Shown one piece after another: positions 1-7,383 of a DNA stretch of 18,337 nucleotides; the first letter of the stretch is position 1; each line of letters opens with the position of its first letter. A program made the translations under genes and the position numbers. The DNA is from Acidimicrobiia bacterium. Its GTDB lineage: Bacteria > Actinomycetota > Acidimicrobiia > Spongiisociales > ZC4RG35. Location: contig PKRG01000032.1 in the NCBI GenBank assembly GCA_017577575.1, positions 1 through 18,337 of the forward strand. The letters run 5' to 3'. The notes under the pieces are model-generated. The model searched no databases. It saw only the letters and a list, made by a program, of their open reading frames with translations, and was not told the DNA's origin.

Positions 1-218
1 GCGCTGGTGAGCGTCATGTCGATGGTCGCCACCGGCTTGGCGCCGTCCTGCTCGGCCGGGTCGAGGTTGATGCCGTAGACGAGGCCGAGGTCGACCACGT
101 TCACGCCCAGCTCGGGGTCGACGACGTCCTTGAGCGCCTCGCGCACGTCGTCGAGGGTGGGGGCGTCCTCGGCCGTCTCGGCGTTCGCGCCGGTCGGGGT
201 CTCCACTGGCTTGCTCAC
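1..218 (-). CDS. Metal-sulfur cluster assembly factor, DUF59/SufT-like (3' end outside window)
   Basis: The gene reads leftward and runs off the window, so only the first 72 residues are visible. After a low-complexity N-terminus of about 22 residues comes the DUF59 (MIP18/SufT) signature: DPELGVNVVDLGLVYGI at about residues 36-52. Family members help mature Fe-S proteins and act in the cytosol, often near SUF genes in Actinomycetota. The start is a GTG at 218. Its GTGA overlaps the TGA stop of the upstream membrane protein by 3 bases (216-217 shared, stop 217-215), with GGAG-like bases just upstream, so translational coupling is likely. The conserved cysteine region expected further downstream is not in the window, so a paaD-like rather than sufT-like role cannot be excluded. 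Confidence 0.85.
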   Translation of the reverse strand, partial: MSKPVETPTGANAETAEDAPTLDDVREALKDVVDPELGVNVVDLGLVYGINLDPAEQDGAKPVATIDMTLTS

Positions 219-970
219 TGGCTCCTCACCACCGCGTCCTTGTAGGCCATCCAGGCGAGCAGGGAGGCGCCTGGCACGAGAACCGTGGCCGCCGCGCTCT
301 TTCGTTCATCGAGGGACCACCAGGTGTAGCCGGCCAGGCCGGCGGCGAACGCCAGGGCGGGCTCTTTGGCGAGGCCGGCAAGCGCCAGACACACGACGGC
401 GAGTGTCTCCTTTCGGGCGAGGAGGGCAGACACGGCAGCCAGGCCGAGGGCGAGCGCGAGGTTGTCGGCCGTCAGGAGCCGGGCGGACATCCACACTCCG
501 GGGTTGAGAGCCACCGCCAGGGCGACGGCTGGATTGATTCCTAGTCGTAGGGCTATATCGGCTGCGGCGGCGGTCGCAACGCCCACGGAGAGCGCCGACA
601 CGACGATCATTCCCCACAGCAGCGCCTCGCCGTCGAGCAGCCCACCCAAGCTGGCTACGACCGGGAAGAGGATTCGGCGATAGCGGTAGCTGGGGGACTC
701 CGCCGCCACCATCTGGTCGGGGACGAACCGGCCCAGGGGATCGAGGCCGATGGCGTAGAACAACTGGCCGTCGTGGCCGATGCCCTCGGTGAACGCCACG
801 TCGGGGAGTTCGGAGCGAATCAAGTCGGCGAGGGGATGGCGATCTCCGGCGTGGATCAGCCCCGTCGGTCCCCCGAGGGCGTTCGCTTGCGCCACCTGGA
901 AGATCGCCGCCAGGACGACGCCCACGAGGAACCATTTGAGAAGTGTGCGGTGCCTGGCAGCAATCGGCAT
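215..970 (-). CDS. Multi-pass membrane protein, GT-C/GT87-like (short)
   Basis: This 251-residue protein is strongly hydrophobic. One membrane segment lies at about residues 11-28, followed by an extracytoplasmic loop, then several close-packed segments from about residue 100 to the end. The loop carries GHDGQ at 65-69 and YRYRRILFP at 95-103, which recall the GYDGQ...YRYGRILYP pattern of actinobacterial GT-C-type membrane proteins of the DUF2029/GT87 kind. A LAKEPALAF stretch near residue 200 fits the same family. Those enzymes usually exceed 350 residues, so this one is short, but no frameshift is evident. The start is an ATG at 970 without a clear Shine-Dalgarno; the stop overlaps the next gene's GTG. 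Transfer of a lipid-linked sugar at the membrane is inferred only from these motifs. The assignment to a membrane protein is firm, the enzymatic role is not. Confidence 0.6.
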   Translation of the reverse strand: MPIAARHRTLLKWFLVGVVLAAIFQVAQANALGGPTGLIHAGDRHPLADLIRSELPDVAFTEGIGHDGQLFYAIGLDPLGRFVPDQMVAAESPSYRYRRILFPVVASLGGLLDGEALLWGMIVVSALSVGVATAAAADIALRLGINPAVALAVALNPGVWMSARLLTADNLALALGLAAVSALLARKETLAVVCLALAGLAKEPALAFAAGLAGYTWWSLDERKSAAATVLVPGASLLAWMAYKDAVVRSQ

Positions 971-990
971 GAGGGCATGATCGTCGGATG

Positions 991-1020
991 AGGGTCCGGC
1001 CTGAATGAATGAATCGTCAA
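991..1020 (-). promoter_or_regulatory. Candidate promoter for the GT-C-like membrane protein operon
   Basis: On the minus strand, TTGACG (1020-1015) is followed after 18 bases by GACCCT (996-991). The predicted start of transcription, near 984, is about 14 bases before the ATG at 970. The -35 is good and the -10 is weak. It lies in the 83-base divergent gap. Confidence 0.3.
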
Positions 1021-1041
1021 GGGCGGCGGGGCCGGTTCCGA

Positions 1042-1054
1042 TAATCTGCTCTCG
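1042..1054 (+). promoter_or_regulatory. Candidate leaderless promoter (-10 box) of the GT2-methyltransferase gene
   Basis: TAATCT at 1042-1047 ends 6 bases before the GTG start at 1054, and no Shine-Dalgarno is present. Transcription would begin at or next to the start codon. No convincing -35 hexamer was found. Confidence 0.4.
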
Positions 1055-2451
1055 TGCCGAAGCTCTCCGTTCTCATGCCCGTCTACAACGAGTCGCGCAC
1101 CCTGCGCACGATCGTGGGACGGGTGCTCTCCTCTCCGATCGACCTCGACATCGAGATCGTGGCGGTCGACGACGGCTCCAAGGACGACTCGGTGGCGATC
1201 CTCCAGGAGCTGGCCGCATCCGATCCCCGCATCCGGGTGATCGTCCAGCCCCACAACATGGGCAAGGGCAAGGCGATCCGCACCGCCATCGAGCACATGA
1301 CCGGCGACATCGGGATCATCCAGGACGCCGACCTGGAATACGACCCCCACGAGTACCCCCGCATCCTCAAGCCGATCCTCGAAGGCAAAGCCGACGCCGT
1401 CTACGGGTCCCGGTTCGCCACGTCGGAGGAACGGCGGGTCCTCTACTTCTGGCATTCGCTGGGCAACAAGGTCCTCACCGCCCTGTCCAACATGGCCACC
1501 GACCTGAACCTCACCGACATGGAGACCTGCTACAAGGCGGTGCGGGCCGACATCCTCAAGAACCTCCGGCTGACGTCCGACCGCTTCGGCATCGAGCCGG
1601 AGATCACCGCCCGCCTCGCCCAATGGGGCGCACGGATCTACGAGGTTCCGATCAGCTACCACGGCCGCACCTACGCCGAAGGAAAGAACATCGGCTGGAA
1701 GGACGGCGTGCAGGCGCTGTGGCTGATCTTCAAGTTCCGCTTCCTCGACACCAAATTCACCGAAGAAGCCGACCACCGCACCCGCCACGCCCTAGGCCGC
1801 GCCCCCCGCTACCGCAAGTGGCTGCTGTCCCAGTTCGCCGGGTACATCGGCGACAAGGTGCTCGAGGTCGGCGCCGGGCCCGGCCATTTCACCGCCCAAC
1901 TGCTGGCGACCCCCGAACTGGTGGCGGTCGACTCCCAGCCGATCTACGTCGAGGGCCTGCGCCGCCGCTTCGGCCACCTCGAGAACCTCCGGGTCGAGCA
2001 CGCCGACCCCGAGGACACCCGTTTCGCCGAGGCCACCGGCGACGGGTTCGACACCGTCGTCGACTTCACCACCCTGCAACGGGCCTCCGACCCCCAGGCA
2101 GTGGTGGACAACCACGCCTCGGTGCTGGAGTCGGGAGGGCACCTGTTGGTCCACGTCCCCGCCGGGGCGGAGCTGTTCTCCGACCTCGACCGCGCCGCCG
2201 GCCACCGCCGGCGGTTCTCGGAGACGGACCTGCGCAAGCTGATCGAAGGCGCCGGCCTGGAGGTGGTCGAGTTGAAGCCGTTCAACCGGATGGGCCGGCG
2301 CATCTGGGGCCTGTTGGGAGGGAAGGACCGCAGCTCGATCTCGGCGTTCGAAGCCCGGTTGGCCGACCTCGCCACCCCTGTCCTGTCCCGCATCGACGCC
2401 CAGATGTCGGGTCCCGGCCTGTCGCTCGTGGCGGTGGGCCGCAAGCCATGA
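1054..2451 (+). CDS. Bifunctional GT2 glycosyltransferase / class I SAM methyltransferase
   Basis: This is a 465-residue two-domain protein. Residues 1-230 form a GT-A glycosyltransferase of the dolichol-phosphate-mannose-synthase-like GT2 group: an N-terminal SVLMPVYNES strand, VAVDDGS at 36-42, and the metal-binding DAD (DXD) at 91-93. The RTYAEGKNIGWKDG segment near 205-218 is typical of that subfamily. Residues about 255-460 form a Rossmann methyltransferase with motif I EVGAGPG at 271-277 and an acidic AVD at 291-293. No membrane anchor is evident, so it should act on the cytosolic face of the membrane. This fusion is a known architecture; a likely role is adding and then methylating a sugar, or methylating a neighbouring residue, on a lipid-linked glycan. 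The start is the GTG at 1054, preceded by a -10-like box rather than a ribosome binding site. It heads a plus-strand glycan cassette. Donor and acceptor cannot be read from the sequence. Confidence 0.85.
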   Translation: MPKLSVLMPVYNESRTLRTIVGRVLSSPIDLDIEIVAVDDGSKDDSVAILQELAASDPRIRVIVQPHNMGKGKAIRTAIEHMTGDIGIIQDADLEYDPHEYPRILKPILEGKADAVYGSRFATSEERRVLYFWHSLGNKVLTALSNMATDLNLTDMETCYKAVRADILKNLRLTSDRFGIEPEITARLAQWGARIYEVPISYHGRTYAEGKNIGWKDGVQALWLIFKFRFLDTKFTEEADHRTRHALGRAPRYRKWLLSQFAGYIGDKVLEVGAGPGHFTAQLLATPELVAVDSQPIYVEGLRRRFGHLENLRVEHADPEDTRFAEATGDGFDTVVDFTTLQRASDPQAVVDNHASVLESGGHLLVHVPAGAELFSDLDRAAGHRRRFSETDLRKLIEGAGLEVVELKPFNRMGRRIWGLLGGKDRSSISAFEARLADLATPVLSRIDAQMSGPGLSLVAVGRKP

Positions 2452-2464
2452 ACGCCGCCGCCCC

Positions 2465-2490
2465 TACCCTTTCCTGAACGTCTCGGAGGA
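2465..2490 (+). promoter_or_regulatory. Candidate -10 box and ribosome binding site of the UXS-like gene
   Basis: TACCCT (2465-2470) lies in the 42-base gap after the GT2-methyltransferase stop. GGAGGA (2485-2490) follows, 3 bases before the ATG at 2494. The ribosome site is clear. The promoter is plausible but has no recognisable -35, so readthrough from upstream is equally possible. Confidence 0.35.
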
Positions 2491-2493
2491 CCC

Positions 2494-3465
2494 ATGGAGG
2501 ACTTGAGCAACCGGGAGGCCTTCGCCGACAAGCACGCGGTGGTGCTGGGAGGCGCCGGCTTCCTCGGTTCCCACATCTGCACCGCCCTGGTCGAGGCAGG
2601 AGCCAAGGTCACCGCCATCGACAACCTGATCACCGGAAAGGCCGACAACGTCGACCACCTGCTCGAGCATGGCCGGTTCCGCCTCATCGACTACGACGTC
2701 ACCGACTACCTGCACGTCAAAGGCGAAGTCCACTACGTCCTCAACTTCGCCTCGCCGGCGTCGCCGGTCGATTACCTCCGCTGGCCCATCCACACCCTCA
2801 AGGTGGGGGCCTTCGGCACCCACAAGGGCCTGGGCCTGGCGAGGGCCAAAGGGGCGGTGTTCCTCCTCGCCTCCACGTCGGAGGTGTACGGCGACCCCCA
2901 GGTCAACCCCCAGCCGGAGACCTACTGGGGCAACGTCAACCCGATCGGGCCCCGGGGCGTCTACGACGAGGCGAAGCGATTCGCCGAGGCGCTCACCCTC
3001 GCCTACCACCGCGAGCACGGCATAGACGTGCGGATCGTCCGCATCTTCAACACGTTCGGGCCGAGGATGCGCCCCGACGACGGCCGGGCGGTCCCGGCGT
3101 TCTTCAAGGCGGCCCTGGAGAACCGCCCGCTGCCGGTCCACGGCGACGGCTCCCAGACCCGCTCCCTCTGTTACGTCGACGACCTCATCGAGGGGATCCT
3201 CCGCCTGGTCCTCTCCGACGTCACCAGCCCGGTGAACATCGGCAACCCCGAGGAGGTGACGATGCTGGAGCTGGCGGAGACGATCCAGGACGTGGTCGGC
3301 AACCACCCCGGCATCGAGTTCCAGCCCCGGCCCGTCGACGACCCGACCGTCAGGCGCCCCGACACCACCAAAGCCGAACAGCTGCTGGGCTGGAAGCCCC
3401 GCTACTCGCTGCGGGAAGGCCTCGAGCTCACCCTGCCCTGGTTCAAGCAAGTCCTCGGCCTCTGA
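2494..3465 (+). CDS. NAD-dependent epimerase/dehydratase, UDP-glucuronate decarboxylase (UDP-xylose synthase)-like
   Basis: This is a 323-residue extended short-chain dehydrogenase, the usual length for bacterial UXS. The NAD-binding GGAGFLG is at 19-25. The catalytic region has STSEVYGDP at 127-135 and Y157-x3-K161 in YDEAK. The stretches YWGNVNPIGPRGVYDEAK, RIFNTFGPRM and GDGSQTRSLCYVDD closely follow UDP-glucuronate decarboxylases, which make UDP-xylose from UDP-glucuronate in the cytosol. A dTDP-glucose 4,6-dehydratase or other sugar epimerase is the main alternative. The second gene of the glycan cassette, it stops 2 bases before the next methyltransferase, which suggests co-transcription. 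A UDP-glucose dehydrogenase to feed it is not in the window. Confidence 0.85.
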   Translation: MEDLSNREAFADKHAVVLGGAGFLGSHICTALVEAGAKVTAIDNLITGKADNVDHLLEHGRFRLIDYDVTDYLHVKGEVHYVLNFASPASPVDYLRWPIHTLKVGAFGTHKGLGLARAKGAVFLLASTSEVYGDPQVNPQPETYWGNVNPIGPRGVYDEAKRFAEALTLAYHREHGIDVRIVRIFNTFGPRMRPDDGRAVPAFFKAALENRPLPVHGDGSQTRSLCYVDDLIEGILRLVLSDVTSPVNIGNPEEVTMLELAETIQDVVGNHPGIEFQPRPVDDPTVRRPDTTKAEQLLGWKPRYSLREGLELTLPWFKQVLGL

Positions 3466-3467
3466 CG

Positions 3468-4166
3468 ATGGAGTGGTCGTCTCTCGCCGGGTGGTGGCTC
3501 GACGAGCTCGCCTCCGACCCCGCCTACGAAGAAGAGGTCCTGCCGCTGGCGCTGCGGCTCCTCGACCCCCAGCCCGTCAAGACGTACCTCGACGTCGGCT
3601 GCGGGGAAGGGCGGGTGATGAAGTCCATCGCCGAACGGGGAGCCGAGGCGGTGGGAGTCGACGTGTCCCCCGAACTGGTGGAGCTGGCCTCCCGGTACGG
3701 GAAGGTCCACCTCGCCGACGTGCCCCCGTTCGACTTCATGGGCGACGACGCCGTCGACGGGGTGGTGCTCGTGCTGGTGCTGGAGCACATCCGCGACGAG
3801 GAGCACGTGTTCGCCGAGGCGGCCCGGGTGACCCGCCCCGGGGGAGTGCTGGCGATCGTCATCAACCATCCCGTCTGGACCGCCCCCGGCTCGACCCCGA
3901 TCCAGGACTCGACGGGCGAGATCCTGTGGCGGCCGGGGGAGTATTTCTCCACCGGCTGGAGCGACGAGCCGGCGGGCGGCGCCACCATCCGCTTCCACCA
4001 CCGGACCATGTCCCGGCTGCTGAACTCTGCGGCCGCCGCCGGATGGGCGCTCGAGGAGCTGGTGGAGGAGGGAGTGACCGCAGCCCAGATCGCCCGCACC
4101 CCCGCCTTGCGGGGACAGGAGCACATCCCCCGGCTGCTGGGCGCCCGGTGGCGACTGGCCACGTGA
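3468..4166 (+). CDS. Class I SAM-dependent methyltransferase
   Basis: This 232-residue protein has a Rossmann methyltransferase core: motif I LDVGCGEG at 41-48, the ribose-binding acidic residue in VGVD at 62-65, LEHI at 105-108, and PGG at 124-126 before the fifth strand. No signal peptide or membrane segment is seen. The C-terminal third (RFHHRTMSRLLNSAAAAGW) resembles the cap of small-molecule methyltransferases of the Methyltransf_11/25 type. It begins 2 bases after the UXS-like stop, with no clear Shine-Dalgarno, so translation probably depends on the preceding gene. Placed between sugar-nucleotide and acyltransferase genes, it likely O-methylates a sugar, but quinone or other small-molecule substrates cannot be ruled out. 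Confidence 0.8.
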   Translation: MEWSSLAGWWLDELASDPAYEEEVLPLALRLLDPQPVKTYLDVGCGEGRVMKSIAERGAEAVGVDVSPELVELASRYGKVHLADVPPFDFMGDDAVDGVVLVLVLEHIRDEEHVFAEAARVTRPGGVLAIVINHPVWTAPGSTPIQDSTGEILWRPGEYFSTGWSDEPAGGATIRFHHRTMSRLLNSAAAAGWALEELVEEGVTAAQIARTPALRGQEHIPRLLGARWRLAT

Positions 4167-4203
4167 GCCCGGCCGCTCCTGGCATCGGCTCGCCGCGATC
4201 GGC

Positions 4204-4209
4204 TAGGTT
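4204..4209 (+). promoter_or_regulatory. Weak -10-like box before the acyltransferase gene
   Basis: TAGGTT lies 12 bases before the ATG at 4222, in a 55-base gap with no Shine-Dalgarno. A direct repeat, ATCGGCT at 4184-4190 and 4198-4204, touches the box. The evidence is weak; co-transcription with the preceding genes is possible. Confidence 0.22.
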
Positions 4210-4221
4210 CGGGCGGCGGCG

Positions 4222-6282
4222 ATGACTGGGGGAGCCTCCGTCCGGCTCGGGTACCGGCCCGACATCGACGGCCTGCGGGCCGTCTCGATCCTGTTGGTCG
4301 TCGGGTTCCATGCCGGCTTCGACGCCCTGGCCGGAGGCTACGTCGGCGTCGATGTCTTCTTCGTCATCTCGGGGTTCCTGATCACGAGCCTGCTGATCGC
4401 CGAGCAGGAACGCACCTCACGCATCTCCCTGCGCGACTTCTACGCCCGCCGAGCCCGCCGGCTCCTGCCGCTCGCCTTCCTGACGATCCTCTGCACTCTC
4501 GTCGCCGGATACGCCCTCGCCGTTCCGCTCCGTCGCTCCGAGCTGATCCGCGACGCCATCGCGTCTTCGCTGTACTTCGCCAACTGGCGGTTCGCCGGCC
4601 AGAGCGTCGCCTACTCGGACAGCGAAGTCACAGAGAGCCTGTTCCTGCACTTCTGGTCCCTGTCGGTGGAGGAGCAGTTCTACGCGGTTTGGCCCCTGCT
4701 CGTCGTCGGTGCGGTGGCGGTGGCCAGAAAGAGAGGCTGGGGCGCCAGGCCCGTTCTCGGCTTCGCCATCGGGGGAGTGTCGGCCATGTCGCTGGCCGTG
4801 TCGGTGATCGCGTCGTATCACAGCCCCGACGCCTACTACTTCACCCACACCCGCATCTGGGAGCTCGGGGTGGGGGCCGGACTGGCCATCGCCGGGCAGC
4901 GGATGCCCATCCTGCGGCGCGGCCCAGCCGAGGCGCTCGCCGCCGCCGGTCTGGGGATGATCGTCGCCGCCGCGCTCGTCTACGACGACACCACCGTGTT
5001 CCCCGGCTACACCGCCTTGCTCCCGGTCCTCGGCTGTGCAGCCGTCATCGTCGCCGGCCACAGCCAGCGAGGACTGATACGCAGACTCCTAGGCGCCTCC
5101 CCGATGACCTACATCGGCCGGCTCTCGTACGCCTGGTACCTGTGGCACTGGCCGGCGGTCGGATTGGCCGCCTTGGCGGCCCGCCGCCTCGGGTACGAAC
5201 CGAACCCGACCCTCGTCCTCGGTGCGGTCGCCGTGTCGTTCGGCGCCGCGGCGGCGTCCCATCACCTGGTGGAGCAGCCGATCCGCCACTCGCAGGGCCT
5301 GGCCCGCCGACCTTCCCGGGCGCTGGCCATGGCGGCGTGCCTGACCACGCTCCCCGTCTTCGTCGGCGTGACCCTGGACGCGACCAGGCCGGAGACGGCG
5401 GTCGCCGCGGCCGAGGGCGCATCGGCGGGAGAGGCGTCTTCGACGGTGGCGATGACTCCGGAGGAAGCGGCGGCAGACGAGGTCACCATGCAGGCTCCCG
5501 AATGCCACTCCCGGTTCCCCGAAGTGGACGTTTCCCCGGACTGCCTCTACGGGGACCCGGACGGAGACCCGACCGTGGTGCTGGTGGGCGACAGCCACGC
5601 CCAGCACTGGCTGCCGGCTCTCGATGCCGGCGCCAGAAGCCGCGGCTGGCGGGTGCTGGCCTGGACCAAGTCCTCCTGCACACCGATCGACGTGCCGCTG
5701 CGCAATGACCGTCTCGAGCGGGAGTACCGGGAGTGCTACGAGTGGCGGGAGAGGGTGCATGAGGCGGTCGCGTCGCTCGGCGGCGCCGACGTCGTAGTGG
5801 TCGCCGACTCCTACCGCTACACCGAGATGATGATCGGGCCCGACGGGGAATCGGTCGAGCCGGCCCGCGCCGCCGAGCTGTGGAAGGAGGGTGCGGCCCG
5901 GACGTTCGAGGCTTACGAGGACACGGCCGGCGTCGTGGTCCTCCTGCGTGACACGCCGTGGGCGCACCGCTCGATCCCCGAATGCCTCTCGGAGGATCCG
6001 TCGACTCCCGGCCGGTGCTCGTTCTCGTTGGATGGGCGGATCCACCTGGACGAGGCGTTCGTCGGCGCCGAACTGGAGGCGGCGCCGGCCTCGGTCGAGG
6101 TGGTGGACATGACCGACGCCGTGTGCGAGACCGACCCCTGCCAGGTGGTCACCTCCGAGGGAGTGATCAAGTACCGGGACAGTCACCATCTGACGCAGAC
6201 GTTCTCCCGCCGGCTGGCGGACGCGTTGATGGAACGTCTGGAAGACGTGGCGGGAGCGGCGGCGACGGTTCGGGGCGGTTGA
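4222..6282 (+). CDS. Acyltransferase 3 / SGNH-hydrolase fusion (OafB-like O-acyltransferase)
   Basis: This 686-residue two-domain membrane protein has an acyltransferase-3 domain at about residues 10-355. It carries the R-x10-H motif (R19 in DGLRA to H30) and about ten membrane segments; GGYVGVDVFFVISGFLIT at 38-55 and FWSLSVEEQFY at 144-154 are family hallmarks. A further segment near 368-385 leads to an alanine/glutamate-rich linker. The extracytoplasmic SGNH domain, about 445-670, has GDSH at 456-459 (S458 nucleophile) and D653-x2-H656 to complete the triad. Proteins of this type move an acyl group, commonly acetyl, from the cytosol across the membrane onto surface polysaccharides. It is the last gene of the cassette, so it probably acylates the glycan made there. 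All key residues look intact. Confidence 0.9.
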   Translation: MTGGASVRLGYRPDIDGLRAVSILLVVGFHAGFDALAGGYVGVDVFFVISGFLITSLLIAEQERTSRISLRDFYARRARRLLPLAFLTILCTLVAGYALAVPLRRSELIRDAIASSLYFANWRFAGQSVAYSDSEVTESLFLHFWSLSVEEQFYAVWPLLVVGAVAVARKRGWGARPVLGFAIGGVSAMSLAVSVIASYHSPDAYYFTHTRIWELGVGAGLAIAGQRMPILRRGPAEALAAAGLGMIVAAALVYDDTTVFPGYTALLPVLGCAAVIVAGHSQRGLIRRLLGASPMTYIGRLSYAWYLWHWPAVGLAALAARRLGYEPNPTLVLGAVAVSFGAAAASHHLVEQPIRHSQGLARRPSRALAMAACLTTLPVFVGVTLDATRPETAVAAAEGASAGEASSTVAMTPEEAAADEVTMQAPECHSRFPEVDVSPDCLYGDPDGDPTVVLVGDSHAQHWLPALDAGARSRGWRVLAWTKSSCTPIDVPLRNDRLEREYRECYEWRERVHEAVASLGGADVVVVADSYRYTEMMIGPDGESVEPARAAELWKEGAARTFEAYEDTAGVVVLLRDTPWAHRSIPECLSEDPSTPGRCSFSLDGRIHLDEAFVGAELEAAPASVEVVDMTDAVCETDPCQVVTSEGVIKYRDSHHLTQTFSRRLADALMERLEDVAGAAATVRGG

Positions 6283-6309
6283 GCGGAAGCCCAGACGGGC
6301 GATCCGTCC

Positions 6310-6597
6310 CTAGAGCTCGTGTCCCGTCACCACTCGTCGGTCGGCTAGCACCGTCCAAGCGCCGTTGCGGCCGTGCTCTTCGAAATGCGGTGTGTTCTTG
6401 TGCGCCTCGAACGCCTCTTCGTCCGTGTACTCCTCGATGATCACGAACACGTGAGGGTCGTCGCCGGAACGCACGACCCGATATCCGATGCAGCCAGGTT
6501 CCTGCAGCGACGCCTCGGTCATCGCCCTGAGGTGCTCTGCCATCTCGTCGGCCTTGCCTTGCTCGGCGGTGTAGGTAGCGATCACGTGGAACGACAC
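6310..6597 (-). CDS. Antibiotic biosynthesis monooxygenase (ABM)-domain protein, putative quinol monooxygenase
   Basis: A 95-residue protein forming one ABM (dimeric alpha+beta barrel) domain, the usual size for YgiN-like proteins. It begins with FHVIATYTAEQGK. It continues with EPGCIGYRV around 33-41, VFVIIEEYTDEEAFEAH around 50-66, and a terminal VVTGHEL. These match small cofactor-free monooxygenases and quinol-oxidising or heme-degrading relatives; the substrate cannot be deduced. The start is a GTG at 6597 with AGGAG 5 bases upstream. It is convergent with the acyltransferase, 27 bases apart, and its promoter would lie in the 57 bases before the SDR stop. It has no obvious link to the glycan genes. 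Confidence 0.8.
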   Translation of the reverse strand: MSFHVIATYTAEQGKADEMAEHLRAMTEASLQEPGCIGYRVVRSGDDPHVFVIIEEYTDEEAFEAHKNTPHFEEHGRNGAWTVLADRRVVTGHEL

Positions 6598-6625
6598 GCG
6601 CTCTCCTGTTCGTACGGGTGGGCGA

Positions 6626-6631
6626 AGCTTA
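6626..6631 (-). promoter_or_regulatory. Candidate -10 box for the ABM gene
   Basis: TAAGCT on the minus strand lies 28 bases before the GTG at 6597, leaving an untranslated leader of about 22 bases that contains AGGAG. No -35 was recognised. Confidence 0.28.
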
Positions 6632-6654
6632 CGAGGAGAGCCGGAGGAGAGGGC

Positions 6655-7383
6655 TCACCGGTAGCTGTAGCCGCCGTCGATCGGGATCACGGCGCCGTTG
6701 AGGTAGGGATTGTCGACCGCCATCAGATAGGCGGCGGCGATCTCGTCGGGGTCGGCGAAGCGGCCGAGGGCGATCTTTCCCTCGATCGAACGCCGGTGCT
6801 CTTCAGTCTTGGTGGCGTGCCAGTCGGTCTCGACGAACCCGGGCGCGATGGCGTTGACCCGGATTCCTCGGGGGGCGAACACCTTCACCAGGTTGCCGGC
6901 CAGAGCGTGGACCGCCGCCTTCGTGACGCCGTAGGCGAGCGACACGGAATGGGGATGGATCCCCATCGACGAACCGGTGAGCACGACGGCCCCGCCGGCC
7001 TGGATGCGGTCGGCGATGGCCTGCAAGAGCATCACCGGAAAGGTGACGTTCGCCGTGAGGACGGCGTTCCAGTCGTCGGTTTGGATCGAGCCGAAGGCCT
7101 GCCGGGAGGTGACACCGGCCACTATCACGACCGCGTCGAGAGAGATGTCGTCCTTGGCGAGGAACTCCTCGATGAGGCCGACCGAGGCGAGGTCGGCGAC
7201 GTCCGCTCTCAGGGTGTGGACGGTCCGGCCGGAGGATCGGCGGATGTCCTCGCCGATCCTGGTGGCCGACTCCTCGTCCGAGGCGAAGGTGACGACAAGA
7301 TCCCGGCCACTGGCGGCCAGAGCCCGCGAGACAGCCGCCCCGATTCCCCGGGTCCCGCCGACCACCAGCGCATGGCGGCCCAT
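6655..7383 (-). CDS. SDR family oxidoreductase, FabG-like
   Basis: This is a 242-residue classical short-chain dehydrogenase. The cofactor motif GGTRGIG is at 9-15, the catalytic serine is in TGSS at 136-139, Y151-x3-K155 lies in YGVTK, and the RVNAIAPGFVETD stretch near 175-187 is intact. The usual NNAG structural motif reads IVAG near 87-90, a deviation seen in some divergent SDRs. NADP(H) preference is suggested by TRG but not certain. The ATG at 7383 shares one base with the TGA of the cytidylyltransferase (TGATG), so the two are translationally coupled. That pairing suggests reduction of a carbonyl on a substrate linked to the nucleotidyl transfer, not fatty-acid synthesis, although FabG activity cannot be excluded. 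Confidence 0.85.
   Translation of the reverse strand: MGRHALVVGGTRGIGAAVSRALAASGRDLVVTFASDEESATRIGEDIRRSSGRTVHTLRADVADLASVGLIEEFLAKDDISLDAVVIVAGVTSRQAFGSIQTDDWNAVLTANVTFPVMLLQAIADRIQAGGAVVLTGSSMGIHPHSVSLAYGVTKAAVHALAGNLVKVFAPRGIRVNAIAPGFVETDWHATKTEEHRRSIEGKIALGRFADPDEIAAAYLMAVDNPYLNGAVIPIDGGYSYR

Noticed and set aside
1003..1013. GAAT triple tandem repeat in the divergent gap
   Set aside because: It is only three short units and likely chance; no link to a known repeat class.
1005..2477. Alternative plus-strand frame (490 codons) over the GT2-methyltransferase
   Set aside because: Its arginine/proline-rich translation lacks motifs, while the frame starting at 1054 encodes two complete enzyme domains.
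2464..3450. Minus-strand frame (328 codons) opposite the UXS-like gene
   Set aside because: It is the antisense of a protein with intact Rossmann and YxxxK motifs, and has no recognisable domain.
6294..6308. Possible terminator hairpin between the convergent acyltransferase and ABM genes (GACGG / CCGTC)
   Set aside because: The stem is only 5 bp with no T-tract on either side, so it is too weak to call.
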